From Candidatus Puniceispirillum sp. (GTDB lineage Bacteria > Pseudomonadota > Alphaproteobacteria > Puniceispirillales > Puniceispirillaceae): a stretch of DNA of 19,269 nt. Position numbers and translations under genes: made by a program. Shown piece by piece: positions 7,966-15,583 of the stretch. Below the pieces are notes generated by a model that saw only the letters and a program-made list of their open reading frames with translations, was not told the DNA's origin and ran no database searches. Location of the stretch: NCBI GenBank assembly GCA_016778825.1, contig JADHOU010000002.1:1-19269 (forward strand), given 5' to 3'. Within the stretch, counting starts at the first letter, position 1. Each line of letters begins with the position of its first letter.

Positions 7966-8142
7966 AATGTTTTTTGTCGAACCTTACTTGCTATTTGCCT
8001 GCCGTGAGCGGATGCGATCTTTGACAAAGCCTATCTTTGCAAACCATATCCCGGCAAAACATATCCGCACAGATCATATCATAGCCGCATGACAAGATAC
8101 TAGCGTCACCACATATGGCTGATGCAAAATCTGCAGGCTGGT
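7966..8142 (-). promoter_or_regulatory. Long gap inside the heme cluster with a 15-bp triple repeat
   Basis: The 177-bp space between hemD and the Mic60-like gene is long for an operon interior. It contains three consecutive 15-base units (8041-8055, 8056-8070, 8071-8085), each with CATATC at units' positions 4-9. Read on the coding (minus) strand this is GATATG-N9-GATATG-N9-GATATG. A separate promoter or binding site for the downstream pair could lie here. No confident sigma-70 pair was found, so function is inferred. Confidence 0.3.
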
Positions 8143-8916
8143 TTACGCCAGATCAAATCGCCGATGACGCAGAACCGCAATCGCTAGAAGCCGGCTGCGG
8201 CGCGGATTGCGTGCTGTATAGATATGATTCCACCCATCACCTGCCGCGGCAGCAATCGCGTCACTGCCAGCGATCAAGTCAATCTTGTTTCGGGCAGAAC
8301 CCAGCCCAGCGGCGCCCATATTGGCGCGCAAAATCTGGATCGATCTTGGCGACATCGCAATCACTGCGGAAATGCAATTTTTTGACAGTGCCGCACGGAC
8401 CGGCGGCGTAAAATTGGCATTGGCCGTCATCTGGTAGGCTGACAAGCGCTGAACAGCAACATTATGGCGGTGCAGGGCTGCGGTCATATCAAAACTAATC
8501 TCACGCGCACTTGGCCAAAGTAAATTGGCTTTTTGTGGATTTACATGATCGGTATTTGCCACGGCTTGCCGGATTGGTTCAACCAAGCCTGCGCCGCCGC
8601 CACTGCCAATGATGATGTTTTGAAATCCGGCCTGTTTTGCTGCGGCGGCGGTTGCCGATCCAACAACAAAGGCAGGTTTTGGAATCCATGCGCTGGCATT
8701 GGCCGCCTTGGCAACCGCGTCAACCGCATGGCGGCTGGTAAAAATAATGCCAGTAAAATCTTCTGGATTGCCAAGATCATGCGCCAATGAAGTAGACAAA
8801 ACCGGTGCGCCAATCATCACCGGACTGGCAATTGATGGCACGCCATAGCGGTTTAGCCAGTCAACATCACGATCAGCATCAGGTTGTGGCCGAATAATCA
8901 GGGTGAATTTGGCCAT
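8143..8916 (-). CDS. hemD: Uroporphyrinogen-III synthase
   Basis: A 257-residue cytoplasmic enzyme that cyclises hydroxymethylbilane with inversion of ring D to uroporphyrinogen III, the shared precursor of heme, siroheme and cobalamin. HemD sequences are weakly conserved. Visible family features are the opening ILRPQPDA-like strand (here LIIRPQPDADRD), IIFTSRHAVDAVA near residue 58-70, AFVVGSATAAAAKQAGF, and a C-terminal MSPRSIQIL/IAGSDAIAAAA pattern matching the substrate-cleft helices. The call is strengthened by hemC immediately upstream on the same strand. The ATG at 8916 is preferred over the one at 8922 because AAAAGGG (8923-8929) sits six bases before it; the 8922 ATG directly abuts that motif. 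Confidence 0.92.
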   Translation of the reverse strand: MAKFTLIIRPQPDADRDVDWLNRYGVPSIASPVMIGAPVLSTSLAHDLGNPEDFTGIIFTSRHAVDAVAKAANASAWIPKPAFVVGSATAAAAKQAGFQNIIIGSGGGAGLVEPIRQAVANTDHVNPQKANLLWPSAREISFDMTAALHRHNVAVQRLSAYQMTANANFTPPVRAALSKNCISAVIAMSPRSIQILRANMGAAGLGSARNKIDLIAGSDAIAAAAGDGWNHIYTARNPRRSRLLAIAVLRHRRFDLA

Positions 8917-8922
8917 TATCAT

Positions 8923-8930
8923 CCCTTTTG
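8923..8930 (-). promoter_or_regulatory. Ribosome binding site deciding the hemD start
   Basis: On the minus strand CAAAAGGG ends six bases before the ATG at 8916 and immediately abuts the alternative ATG at 8922. Spacing therefore favours 8916. Confidence 0.6.
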
Positions 8931-9016
8931 CGCCATTGAGGTTAAGGCCGAAAATTTCAAACGAGGTAAATGTTAACTAACCAGAATGAAACCAACCAGA
9001 ACCAATCCAGCGGGTA

Positions 9017-9952
9017 TTAAACCAAAAAGTCGCGGCCACCGGCAAGGCCAATTAATTCAGCGCCCAATTCAGCGCCCAATTTTTCAGCTTGATCAGCAGG
9101 CGCGCGCATTTGCTTTCGATGCGCCACACTGCCATCAGGGCGCAAAATCATGCCATCAAGCGTGACATGACCGGTTGCATCTAAAACCGCACTTGCCGAA
9201 ATAGGCGTTTGGCATGATCCATCAAGAAAGCTTAGAAGCGCGCGTTCGGCGGTGACCTCAATAAGCGCGGTTTGACAGGTCAAAGTCGAAACAAGATTTT
9301 TGACCGCAATGGCACGTGGCGTATCGGCTGCGGCGATCTGAATGGCAAGTGCACCTTGTGCCACCGCCGATGGCATGATCTCGGCGTCAATTGGCGCATA
9401 AGCAATGTCAACCCCAAGCCGTTTAATGCCAGCAACGGCAAGAATAAGGGCGTCATAATCACCTGCCGCCAGCAAACCAAGCCGCCGGTTTAAATTGCCG
9501 CGGATCAGATTGATTTGAAGATCAGGCCGGTAATGAAGCAGGATCGCGGCGCGGCGTACCGAGGCGGTGCCAATGCGCGCGCCTTTTGGCAAATCATCAA
9601 GGCTTTGATAGGGCCCAACAAGCGCATCACGGCGATCTTCGCGCACCATGACCGCTCCAATTTCGGTACCGGCGGCAAAATGCGTTTCCATGTCTTTCAT
9701 CGAATGAACAGCGGCGTCGGATTCGCCAGCCAGTATTGACCGTTCAAGTTCTTTGATAAACAGTCCTTTGCCGCCAGCTTCAAGAAGCGAGCGATCGAGA
9801 ATCCGGTCGCCTTCACTTGTTACCGGACGCACCGTTACGGCGGCCGGCTGAAGCGCGGTGCAAACTATTTCAGCCTGCACCATCGCCAGTTGCGACGCAC
9901 GGCTTGCCAACCGCACTGGATTGGCATCAAAAAACGAGACATCAAGTTTCAT
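9017..9952 (-). CDS. hemC: Porphobilinogen deaminase (hydroxymethylbilane synthase)
   Basis: A 311-residue cytoplasmic enzyme that joins four porphobilinogen molecules into hydroxymethylbilane using a covalently bound dipyrromethane cofactor. The N-terminal RLASRASQLAMVQA motif is near 14-27. AVHSMKDM (81-88) holds the catalytic Asp87. GTASVRRAA lies near 128-136 and the substrate-binding RGNLNRRL at 151-158. The cofactor-attachment Cys247 sits in LDGSCQTPI. All key residues are present. Where most relatives have Asn-Thr-Arg, this one has Asn-Arg-Arg at 155-157. The gene leads the minus-strand heme cluster, 100 bp before hemD, and is divergent from tsaD across 153 bp. Confidence 0.97.
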   Translation of the reverse strand: MKLDVSFFDANPVRLASRASQLAMVQAEIVCTALQPAAVTVRPVTSEGDRILDRSLLEAGGKGLFIKELERSILAGESDAAVHSMKDMETHFAAGTEIGAVMVREDRRDALVGPYQSLDDLPKGARIGTASVRRAAILLHYRPDLQINLIRGNLNRRLGLLAAGDYDALILAVAGIKRLGVDIAYAPIDAEIMPSAVAQGALAIQIAAADTPRAIAVKNLVSTLTCQTALIEVTAERALLSFLDGSCQTPISASAVLDATGHVTLDGMILRPDGSVAHRKQMRAPADQAEKLGAELGAELIGLAGGRDFLV

Positions 9953-10105
9953 AGCAAGCCATGTCTAAAGGGCCGGCTCGCAAATGCAAAGCCAAAAAAC
10001 CAGCTTTTCAGAAAAACCCGCATGTTTGGTAGTTTTGTTGACAGTACTGGCATCTCAATCCGGCTTCGGATAAGGTGGGGCAAGTTTTTTAGAGGAATAT
10101 CAATC
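9953..10105. promoter_or_regulatory. Divergent hemC/tsaD promoter region
   Basis: The 153-bp space between the two divergent genes must carry promoters for both directions. A perfect TTGACA occurs at 10038-10043 facing tsaD, but the nearest -10-like GGATAA (10068-10073) is 24 bases away, too far for a standard sigma-70 promoter. The tsaD ribosome binding site AGAGGA lies at 10091-10096. No operator could be identified. Confidence 0.45.
10091..10096 (+). promoter_or_regulatory. Ribosome binding site of tsaD
   Basis: AGAGGA lies nine bases before the ATG at 10106. It selects that start over an in-frame extension of the reading frame reaching back to 9890, inside the divergent hemC gene. Confidence 0.75.
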
Positions 10106-11179
10106 ATGGCTCAAAGCCCCATAATTATGCTTGGCATTGAAAGCAGTTGCGACGAAACCGCAGCGGCGATTGTTGCGGCTGATAAAACCATTTACGCCAA
10201 TGAAATTGCGTCACAAATCGAAACCCATGCCAAACATGGCGGCGTTGTTCCCGAAGTTGCCGCACGGGCGCATCTGGAAATGATTGATAAAGTTATTCGT
10301 GACGCGCTTGCCACGGCCGGTTTGACGATGGGTGATATCAACGCTGTTGCGGCAACTGGTGGGCCAGGCTTGATTGGCGGGGTTGCGGTTGGCACGGTCA
10401 TCGCCAAGGCGATTGCCGCTGCACGGCAGATTCCCTATTTTGCGGTTAACCATCTTGAAGGCCATGCGCTTAGTCCGCGGCTTGCTGATGATGTGGCTTT
10501 TCCCTATTTGCTGCTTTTGGTTTCAGGTGGTCACACCCAGCTATTGGCAGTCGCGGCGCCTGGTGATTATCGCCGCTATGGAACAACCATGGATGATGCG
10601 GCTGGCGAGGCTTTCGATAAATGCGCCAAGGCAATGGGACTTGGCTATCCGGGTGGACCGGCGATTGAAGCGGCGGCCAAATCGGGTGATGCCAAAGCAA
10701 TCGCGTTGCCACGCCCATTAAAGGGTAGTGCCGGATGCCATTTTTCCTTTTCTGGTTTGAAAACGGCTTTGGTCAATCGGCTAAGCCAGCTTGGCGGGCC
10801 TGAGGCGGCACCGATTGCCGATCTTGCTGCCAGTTTGCAGGCGGCGATTGCTGATTGTCTTGCCGATCGCACCAAGGCGGCAATAACCCGCTTTCGCGAG
10901 GAATTTCCGCATCATGATGCCAATCAGCCAGTGCTTGTCATTGCTGGGGGCGTTGCTGCCAATCAGCATATTTTTGCGGTTTTGCAGCGGGTTGCAACCG
11001 ATGCTAATTTTCGCCTTTCGGTGCCGCCAGCAAAATTATGCACCGATAATGCGGCGATGATTGCGTGGGCCGCGCTTGAACGGTTTGATCGGCCCGATGA
11101 CTTAGCCTTTGCGCCGCGCCCCAGGTGGCCGCTTGATCCTGAGGCCAGCCCGCCACCCGGTCGGGGGGTGCGCCAATGA
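10106..11179 (+). CDS. tsaD: tRNA N6-threonylcarbamoyltransferase TsaD (Kae1/Gcp family)
   Basis: A 357-residue cytoplasmic enzyme that, with TsaB and TsaE, transfers the threonylcarbamoyl group to A37 of ANN-decoding tRNAs (t6A). The ASKHA-fold start MLGIESSCDETAAAIV (8-23) is diagnostic. HGGVVPEVAARAH follows near 44-56, then the metal-binding pair His116 and His120 in NHLEGH, SGGHTQL (140-146), and YPGGPAIE near 181-188. A C-terminal CTDNAAMIAWA carries the last metal ligand Asp. The family's length is about 335-365 residues. The stop overlaps the gpsA start by four bases (ATGA), indicating coupling. The tsaD-gpsA pair next to the heme genes is a common alphaproteobacterial arrangement. 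Confidence 0.97.
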   Translation: MAQSPIIMLGIESSCDETAAAIVAADKTIYANEIASQIETHAKHGGVVPEVAARAHLEMIDKVIRDALATAGLTMGDINAVAATGGPGLIGGVAVGTVIAKAIAAARQIPYFAVNHLEGHALSPRLADDVAFPYLLLLVSGGHTQLLAVAAPGDYRRYGTTMDDAAGEAFDKCAKAMGLGYPGGPAIEAAAKSGDAKAIALPRPLKGSAGCHFSFSGLKTALVNRLSQLGGPEAAPIADLAASLQAAIADCLADRTKAAITRFREEFPHHDANQPVLVIAGGVAANQHIFAVLQRVATDANFRLSVPPAKLCTDNAAMIAWAALERFDRPDDLAFAPRPRWPLDPEASPPPGRGVRQ

Positions 11180-12168
11180 CCCGCGCAATTGTGGCTCGTG
11201 CTGTTGTGATTGGTGCAGGCAGTTGGGGGGCGGCTATCGCCACCGCGCTGAACCGGGCTGGCCAGCGAACAATGGTTTTGGCGCGCCGTCAGGAAAGTGT
11301 TGATGCGCTGGCAATTGGTCGTTGTTTGCAATTGCCTGATTCGGCGCCAGTAGCGCCCATTGCCGCAACGCTTGATTCGGCCTGTCTTGATGATGCCGAG
11401 CTGATTTTTGTTGCGGTGCCTGTGGTTGCCAATCAAGCCAGTTTTATGATGATTGCCGAGCGTCAGAAAAATCACCCGCCGGCGGTGGTTAGCCTCTGTG
11501 CAAAAGGCATTGGCAAGGCTGATGATGGCAGTGGCATGCTGCTTACCGACCTTGCGTCCCGATTGCTGCCAAACCATCCATTGGCGGTGTTTTCCGGACC
11601 TAGCTTTGCGGATGAGGTGTTTGCCGGATTGCCAGCTGCATTGGTTGCAGCGAGCGATGATCTGGCAACCACCAACCGCATTCAAGACGCTTTTGAAGGC
11701 AGTAATTTGCGGCTTTACAGCAATGATGATCCGGTTGGTGTTGCGCTTGCCGGTGCCATGAAAAATGTCATTGCGATTGCCGCAGGCTGCGCTGTTGGTG
11801 CCGGATTTGGCGATAATGCCAAGGCTGCCATTCTGACACGCGGGCTTGCTGAAATCGCCCGATTTGCCAACTTGATGGGTGCCAAGCCGGATACGATTTT
11901 CGGGCTTGCTGGTGTTGGCGATCTGGCTTTGACTTGCGCCGGGCCCCATTCGCGCAATATGGCGTTTGGCATAGCGCTTGGGCGCGGCGAAGCACCGCCA
12001 GCCAAGCTTGCCGAAGGAAGCCGAACCGTTGCCCAGCTTGCCGCATTGGCAAAAGCCAAAGGGGTAGACCTGCCGATCACAAATGCGGTGGACAATCTGG
12101 TTAATGATGGCCAGAATTTACATGCGGTTGTGGCAAGCCTGCTTGCCCGCCGTGCCGGTGCCGAATAG
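11176..12168 (+). CDS. gpsA: Glycerol-3-phosphate dehydrogenase [NAD(P)+]
   Basis: A 330-residue cytoplasmic enzyme that reduces dihydroxyacetone phosphate to sn-glycerol-3-phosphate, the backbone for phospholipids. The dinucleotide-binding motif GAGSWG is at 13-18, followed by CAKGI (108-112) and SGPSFADEV (140-148). The catalytic Lys196 lies in GAMKNVIAIAAG, and the C-terminal domain shows LAGVGDLALTC (244-254) and SRN (259-261). The segment after the first nucleotide-binding strands is atypical, lacking the usual YLPG-type loop, but length and catalytic residues are normal. Translation is probably coupled to tsaD through the ATGA overlap. The EVE-domain gene follows after 30 bp. Confidence 0.96.
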   Translation: MTRAIVARAVVIGAGSWGAAIATALNRAGQRTMVLARRQESVDALAIGRCLQLPDSAPVAPIAATLDSACLDDAELIFVAVPVVANQASFMMIAERQKNHPPAVVSLCAKGIGKADDGSGMLLTDLASRLLPNHPLAVFSGPSFADEVFAGLPAALVAASDDLATTNRIQDAFEGSNLRLYSNDDPVGVALAGAMKNVIAIAAGCAVGAGFGDNAKAAILTRGLAEIARFANLMGAKPDTIFGLAGVGDLALTCAGPHSRNMAFGIALGRGEAPPAKLAEGSRTVAQLAALAKAKGVDLPITNAVDNLVNDGQNLHAVVASLLARRAGAE

Positions 12169-12198
12169 GCGCGATGAACCGAAAATCAGCAAGACAGT

Positions 12199-12621
12199 AT
12201 GATGCAATATTGGCTTATGAAATCTGAACCATCATCATGGTCATGGCAAAACCAGATGGATCGTGGCGCGGCTGGCGAAGGCTGGGATGGCGTTCGCAAT
12301 TATCAGGCATCCAATAATATGAAAGCCATGGAAATTGGTGATTTGGTGTTTTTCTATCATTCGGTCGATGAAAAACAGATTGTTGGTATCGCTGAAGTTT
12401 CGGCGCTCTATCATCCCGATCCAACCGATGCCAGTGACCGGTTTGGCATGGTCACCATTCGAGCGGTAAAACCGATGGCGGTTCCGGTGACGCTTGCGCA
12501 AATCAAATCTGATGACCGGTTGGCCGAGATGGCGTTGGTGCGCCAGTCACGCCTATCGGTCACGCCGGTTTCAGCCGAACAATGGGCTATCATTATGGAA
12601 ATGGGCAAAACCAGCCTTTAG
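12199..12621 (+). CDS. EVE domain-containing protein
   Basis: A 140-residue protein that is essentially one EVE domain, a PUA-like fold related to YTH and ASCH domains and thought to recognise modified bases in DNA or RNA. Characteristic pieces are YWLMKSEPSSWSW at the start, WDGVRNYQASNNMKAM (about 29-44), GDLVFFYHS (47-55) and IVGIAEV (61-67). The aromatic residues Trp29, Tyr35 and Tyr53 would line the binding pocket in the family. Start could be either of two adjacent ATGs (12199 or 12202). It follows gpsA by 30 bp and is likely cotranscribed. Its stop overlaps the stop of the convergent LAB_N gene by four bases. Confidence 0.92.
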   Translation: MMQYWLMKSEPSSWSWQNQMDRGAAGEGWDGVRNYQASNNMKAMEIGDLVFFYHSVDEKQIVGIAEVSALYHPDPTDASDRFGMVTIRAVKPMAVPVTLAQIKSDDRLAEMALVRQSRLSVTPVSAEQWAIIMEMGKTSL

Positions 12622-13001
12622 GCCGTATCACCTTCGGTGGCATTGCTTTGCGATTTTCGGATCAAAAACAGATTGCGAAGATAGATGAATAGGCCAAGCC
12701 CTTGTCCGCAAATGATCACCGGATCCTGCCGCCAAATCGCGTAAAGAAGCAAAACTGCCCCGCCACCAATAGAAAAATACCAAAAAGCAATCGGGATAAC
12801 CGACCGACCCTGACCTTCGGAGGTTAGCCACTGCACAATAAAGCGCATGGCAAATAGCCCCTGTCCGGCAAAGCCAATTATGATCATGATCTGTTCGGGG
12901 TTGGTTGCAAGGCTGGCTGGTAAAAACGGAAATATTGTCAGCAACGCATTGGCAAAGCTGCGCACCGCCATTTCAATTGATGCCGATAAAAAAGCGATCA
13001 T
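12618..13001 (-). CDS. LAB_N (lipid A biosynthesis N-terminal) domain membrane protein
   Basis: A 127-residue inner-membrane protein made up of one LAB_N domain with about three or four hydrophobic helices. The family signature is complete: GQGLFAMRFIVQWLTSE (about 46-62), RSVIPIAFWYFSIGGG (66-81), then DPVIICGQGLGLFIYLRNL (93-111). The biochemical role of stand-alone LAB_N proteins is not established. They usually lie next to a GT2 glycosyltransferase and an ArnT-like enzyme, as here. The ATG overlaps the stop of the GT2 gene by four bases (ATGA), so the two are likely made together. The N-terminal 35 residues carry an additional hydrophobic helix. Confidence 0.92.
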   Translation of the reverse strand: MIAFLSASIEMAVRSFANALLTIFPFLPASLATNPEQIMIIIGFAGQGLFAMRFIVQWLTSEGQGRSVIPIAFWYFSIGGGAVLLLYAIWRQDPVIICGQGLGLFIYLRNLFLIRKSQSNATEGDTA

Positions 13002-13885
13002 TGCGCTGCTTTCTTTGATTTGGTTCTTTTATTTGTGGGCGGTGTCGCCATCACTTCATGAACCGCACCTAGTGCGGGCGCGCGGCGCAACAGCCAGATC
13101 ACCCCCAAAACATCGGAAATGCCAACAAGCAGACGGTCAAGAATACGATATTTTGACGTGCCTGCAATGCGCGGGCGATGCGCCACTGGCACACCAAGAA
13201 CCACCCCGCCATGGCGGCGAACCAGACTTGGCATAAACCGGTGCATATGATTGAAAAATGGCAATTGCAAAAACAATGTGCGTGGCAGGACCTTGATGCC
13301 ACAACCCGAATCTGGATGCGTATCAGCAAGAAGGCTTGCGCGCACCCATTTTGCCCCACGCGATGCCAATAGACGCATGGCGCTATCGGCACGGCGTTGG
13401 CGAATGCCTGCTGCCATGACCATTTTGCCATCTTTGCTCGCCGCGATAACCGATGATTCCAATGCTGGAAAATCGGCTGGCACATTTTGACCATCACCAT
13501 CTAGAACGCCAATCAGATTGCCATTTGCCTGCAACAGGCCAGACCGGATTGCCGCACTTTGCCCAGCGCGTTGCGTATGACGAAGCACCCGCAATTGCGG
13601 AACCGTGTCAAGGGCTGCGCTCAATTCATCGGCGGTGGCATCATTGCTGGCATCATCAATATAGATTATTTCGAATTGACGACCGGCAAAGGCGGAACAA
13701 ATTTCATCAATCAATGGCCGAATATTGCCAGCCTCATTCATAACCGGCACCAGAATTGAAATTTCAACCGGATTGCGGGTTGCCCGCACCGATGCGGAAC
13801 CTACCTTTTGGGCGGCTCCCGATTTCACGACGTTTCGTTTGCTGGTTTTTGAAGCTGGATTTGATGCCATTACTGGAACTGTCAC
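12998..13885 (-). CDS. GT2 glycosyltransferase, dolichol-phosphate mannose synthase/ArnC-like
   Basis: A 295-residue transferase predicted to move a sugar from a nucleotide donor to polyprenyl phosphate on the cytoplasmic face. It shows SILVPVMNEAGNI (43-55), the nucleotide-binding DDAS (77-80), DGDGQ (129-133) as the metal-binding DxD-type site, DSGCG (192-196), and the acceptor-side HRFMP and HRPRIAGTSKY (about 215-246). The N-terminus (1-38) is basic and probably disordered, as is the lysine-rich tail. Unlike ArnC or GtrB it lacks a clear pair of C-terminal membrane helices; only a short hydrophobic segment near 252-266 exists. Start is a GTG at 13885, with ATG at 13870 equally possible. 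It lies between the ArnT-like gene and LAB_N. Confidence 0.92.
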   Translation of the reverse strand: MTVPVMASNPASKTSKRNVVKSGAAQKVGSASVRATRNPVEISILVPVMNEAGNIRPLIDEICSAFAGRQFEIIYIDDASNDATADELSAALDTVPQLRVLRHTQRAGQSAAIRSGLLQANGNLIGVLDGDGQNVPADFPALESSVIAASKDGKMVMAAGIRQRRADSAMRLLASRGAKWVRASLLADTHPDSGCGIKVLPRTLFLQLPFFNHMHRFMPSLVRRHGGVVLGVPVAHRPRIAGTSKYRILDRLLVGISDVLGVIWLLRRAPALGAVHEVMATPPTNKRTKSKKAAQ

Positions 13886-13909
13886 ATCGACTGTTAAAGG
13901 TCTCTGCTT

Positions 13910-15583
13910 TTACCCCTTGCCAACAGTCGCGTCAAATATCTCGGCACGATACAATAAAATAACCACTTCTTGGCCTTTTGATATGTTAAATCCGGATAAT
14001 TGTTCCGGTGCGGCAAGCCCAAGTTTCAACTGGCTGGCAGCGTTAAGAAAAGCGGCTTGGTGCCGTTGTTCGATAATTGCCAGCCCACCCGGTGCCTCGA
14101 TCAAGAATAACGCCGCCTCTGTTGGGCTAAGAAGCAACAGGTCGCGACCAAGCAGAAATACCAGTGATGGTTCCTGATAGCCGCTTGTCGCAATCGCGGC
14201 TGGCGGGGTGGGGAAGGTGGCGATCTTCGTGGCAATCGCGCTGGAAATATGAATGCGGGTTAAGGCTGGAAAGACCCCTGAAAAGACAATCATATGAAAC
14301 AGCATTGCTGCGCCAATCATGCCAAAAAAGGGACGCCACAGGGCTTGGCGAATCCATAAATGGCCAAACCATGCTGCCAACCCCGCGGCACCCAAACTAA
14401 GAAAGGCGAAACCGAGCGCCTGACGGCTTGTCTCGCCGCCAAAACTCATTGCCCCCCAAATGGCGGCAAACGCCAGCACCGGCCCAGCCGCAACGCCAAG
14501 ATACCGCAGGCTGATGCCAAGATGATACCGCCATTTGGCGGTGCTATCTGCCGGTTTGGCAAGAACCGCAACCCCGCCAACCAATAGCAAAATCAACGCT
14601 GGCAAAACCGGTAAAGGGTAATGTGGTAATTTGGTCGGAATCAGCTCGATCATCACCCAGAATGGCACAATCCAAGCCAGTAAAAACCGTGTTTCAGCGC
14701 GGCCGGTAAAGGCTTTAAACTGACTGGCTGCCCATAGTAAAAGCGGCGTTGCTGGCCAGATCAATATCGCCAGAACAAGTGCATATGAACCTGGTGCGGC
14801 GCCGTGGGATTCCTGCCCTGATTTGACCTTGGCAAGCAAATCACCGGATATCGCTGTTGACAGAAAGGCGCCATCCGTTGCCGCCGATACCAGCAGCGCC
14901 CATGGCAAACATAAAACAAGAACGATGGCAAATCCGCGCCAGAACCGAATTATGGCAAGCCAGCGAAATTGCCGATGCCAAAAGCATAGCGCTGCCACGC
15001 TAAGCAATGCCAGAACCGGCAGAACCGGCCCTTTGACCAATATCCCCGCGGCCATCGCAAGCCAAAACCATAACCAGCCATGACGCGGTGGTGGCTGGCC
15101 GTTTTGCCATGCCAGATAAAGCTGCATTAACGCCCATTGCTGGGCAAGCGCCAGCGCCATTAAAACCGTATCGGTTTTGGCAAGATGCACTTCACCAAGC
15201 ACCAGAAAACCGCTTGAAAATAGCGCCGCTGCCGCTAAGGCCGATCGCGGGTCATATAGCTGCAAGCCAATATGATAAAGCGCAAAAACAGCTCCTAATA
15301 TCGCCAATAGATTCACAAAACGGTAAGAGGCAATTGCATCAGGCCCAAAAATGCGGGCAAATGATGATTGTAGCCAGTAAATGCCAGCTGGTTTTTTCGC
15401 GCGCAATTCATCTTGAAATCGAACTGTGACATAATCACCGGTTTGCTGCATCTGTTTGCTGGCTTGTGCGAAACGTGATTCGTCACGATCCATTGGCGGT
15501 AAGGCCTGATGGCCGATCAAAACTACCACTGACAGGATTGCCATAAAGGCATATAGAGCCAGACGCGAATGAAAGAAGGGCAA
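13910..15583 (-). CDS. ArnT-like GT39 phospholipid-carrier-dependent glycosyltransferase
   Basis: A 557-residue inner-membrane enzyme of the ArnT/PMT family, expected to transfer a sugar from a polyprenyl-phosphate carrier to lipid A or another periplasmic acceptor. The first periplasmic loop carries the catalytic-type acidic motif MDRDESRFAQASKQM (about 31-45), then KKPAGIYWLQS. HLAKTDTVLMAL and KLPHYPLPVLPAL are further family motifs, and about a dozen hydrophobic helices follow one another. A hydrophilic C-terminal domain ends the protein. No ATG lies near the natural N-terminus. The TTG at 15583 is chosen because AGAGGA precedes it by nine bases; the frame is open to a TTG at 15637. It is the first gene of the GT39-GT2-LAB_N set. 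Confidence 0.92.
   Translation of the reverse strand: MPFFHSRLALYAFMAILSVVVLIGHQALPPMDRDESRFAQASKQMQQTGDYVTVRFQDELRAKKPAGIYWLQSSFARIFGPDAIASYRFVNLLAILGAVFALYHIGLQLYDPRSALAAAALFSSGFLVLGEVHLAKTDTVLMALALAQQWALMQLYLAWQNGQPPPRHGWLWFWLAMAAGILVKGPVLPVLALLSVAALCFWHRQFRWLAIIRFWRGFAIVLVLCLPWALLVSAATDGAFLSTAISGDLLAKVKSGQESHGAAPGSYALVLAILIWPATPLLLWAASQFKAFTGRAETRFLLAWIVPFWVMIELIPTKLPHYPLPVLPALILLLVGGVAVLAKPADSTAKWRYHLGISLRYLGVAAGPVLAFAAIWGAMSFGGETSRQALGFAFLSLGAAGLAAWFGHLWIRQALWRPFFGMIGAAMLFHMIVFSGVFPALTRIHISSAIATKIATFPTPPAAIATSGYQEPSLVFLLGRDLLLLSPTEAALFLIEAPGGLAIIEQRHQAAFLNAASQLKLGLAAPEQLSGFNISKGQEVVILLYRAEIFDATVGKG

Noticed and set aside
7463..8092. 209-codon open frame on the plus strand
   Set aside because: It is antisense to the Mic60-like gene and runs into the intergenic repeat; the composition (Ala, Ser, Trp, Cys stretches) is that of a shadow frame.
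10038..10073. TTGACA with GGATAA as a sigma-70 promoter for tsaD
   Set aside because: The spacing of 24 bases is too long; no -10 hexamer occurs at 16-18 bases, so only the -35 resemblance remains.
10963..11949. Long 328-codon open frame on the minus strand
   Set aside because: It lies entirely antisense to the tsaD end and gpsA, its product is Asn/Arg/His-rich with no recognisable domain, and both sense genes are complete and convincing.
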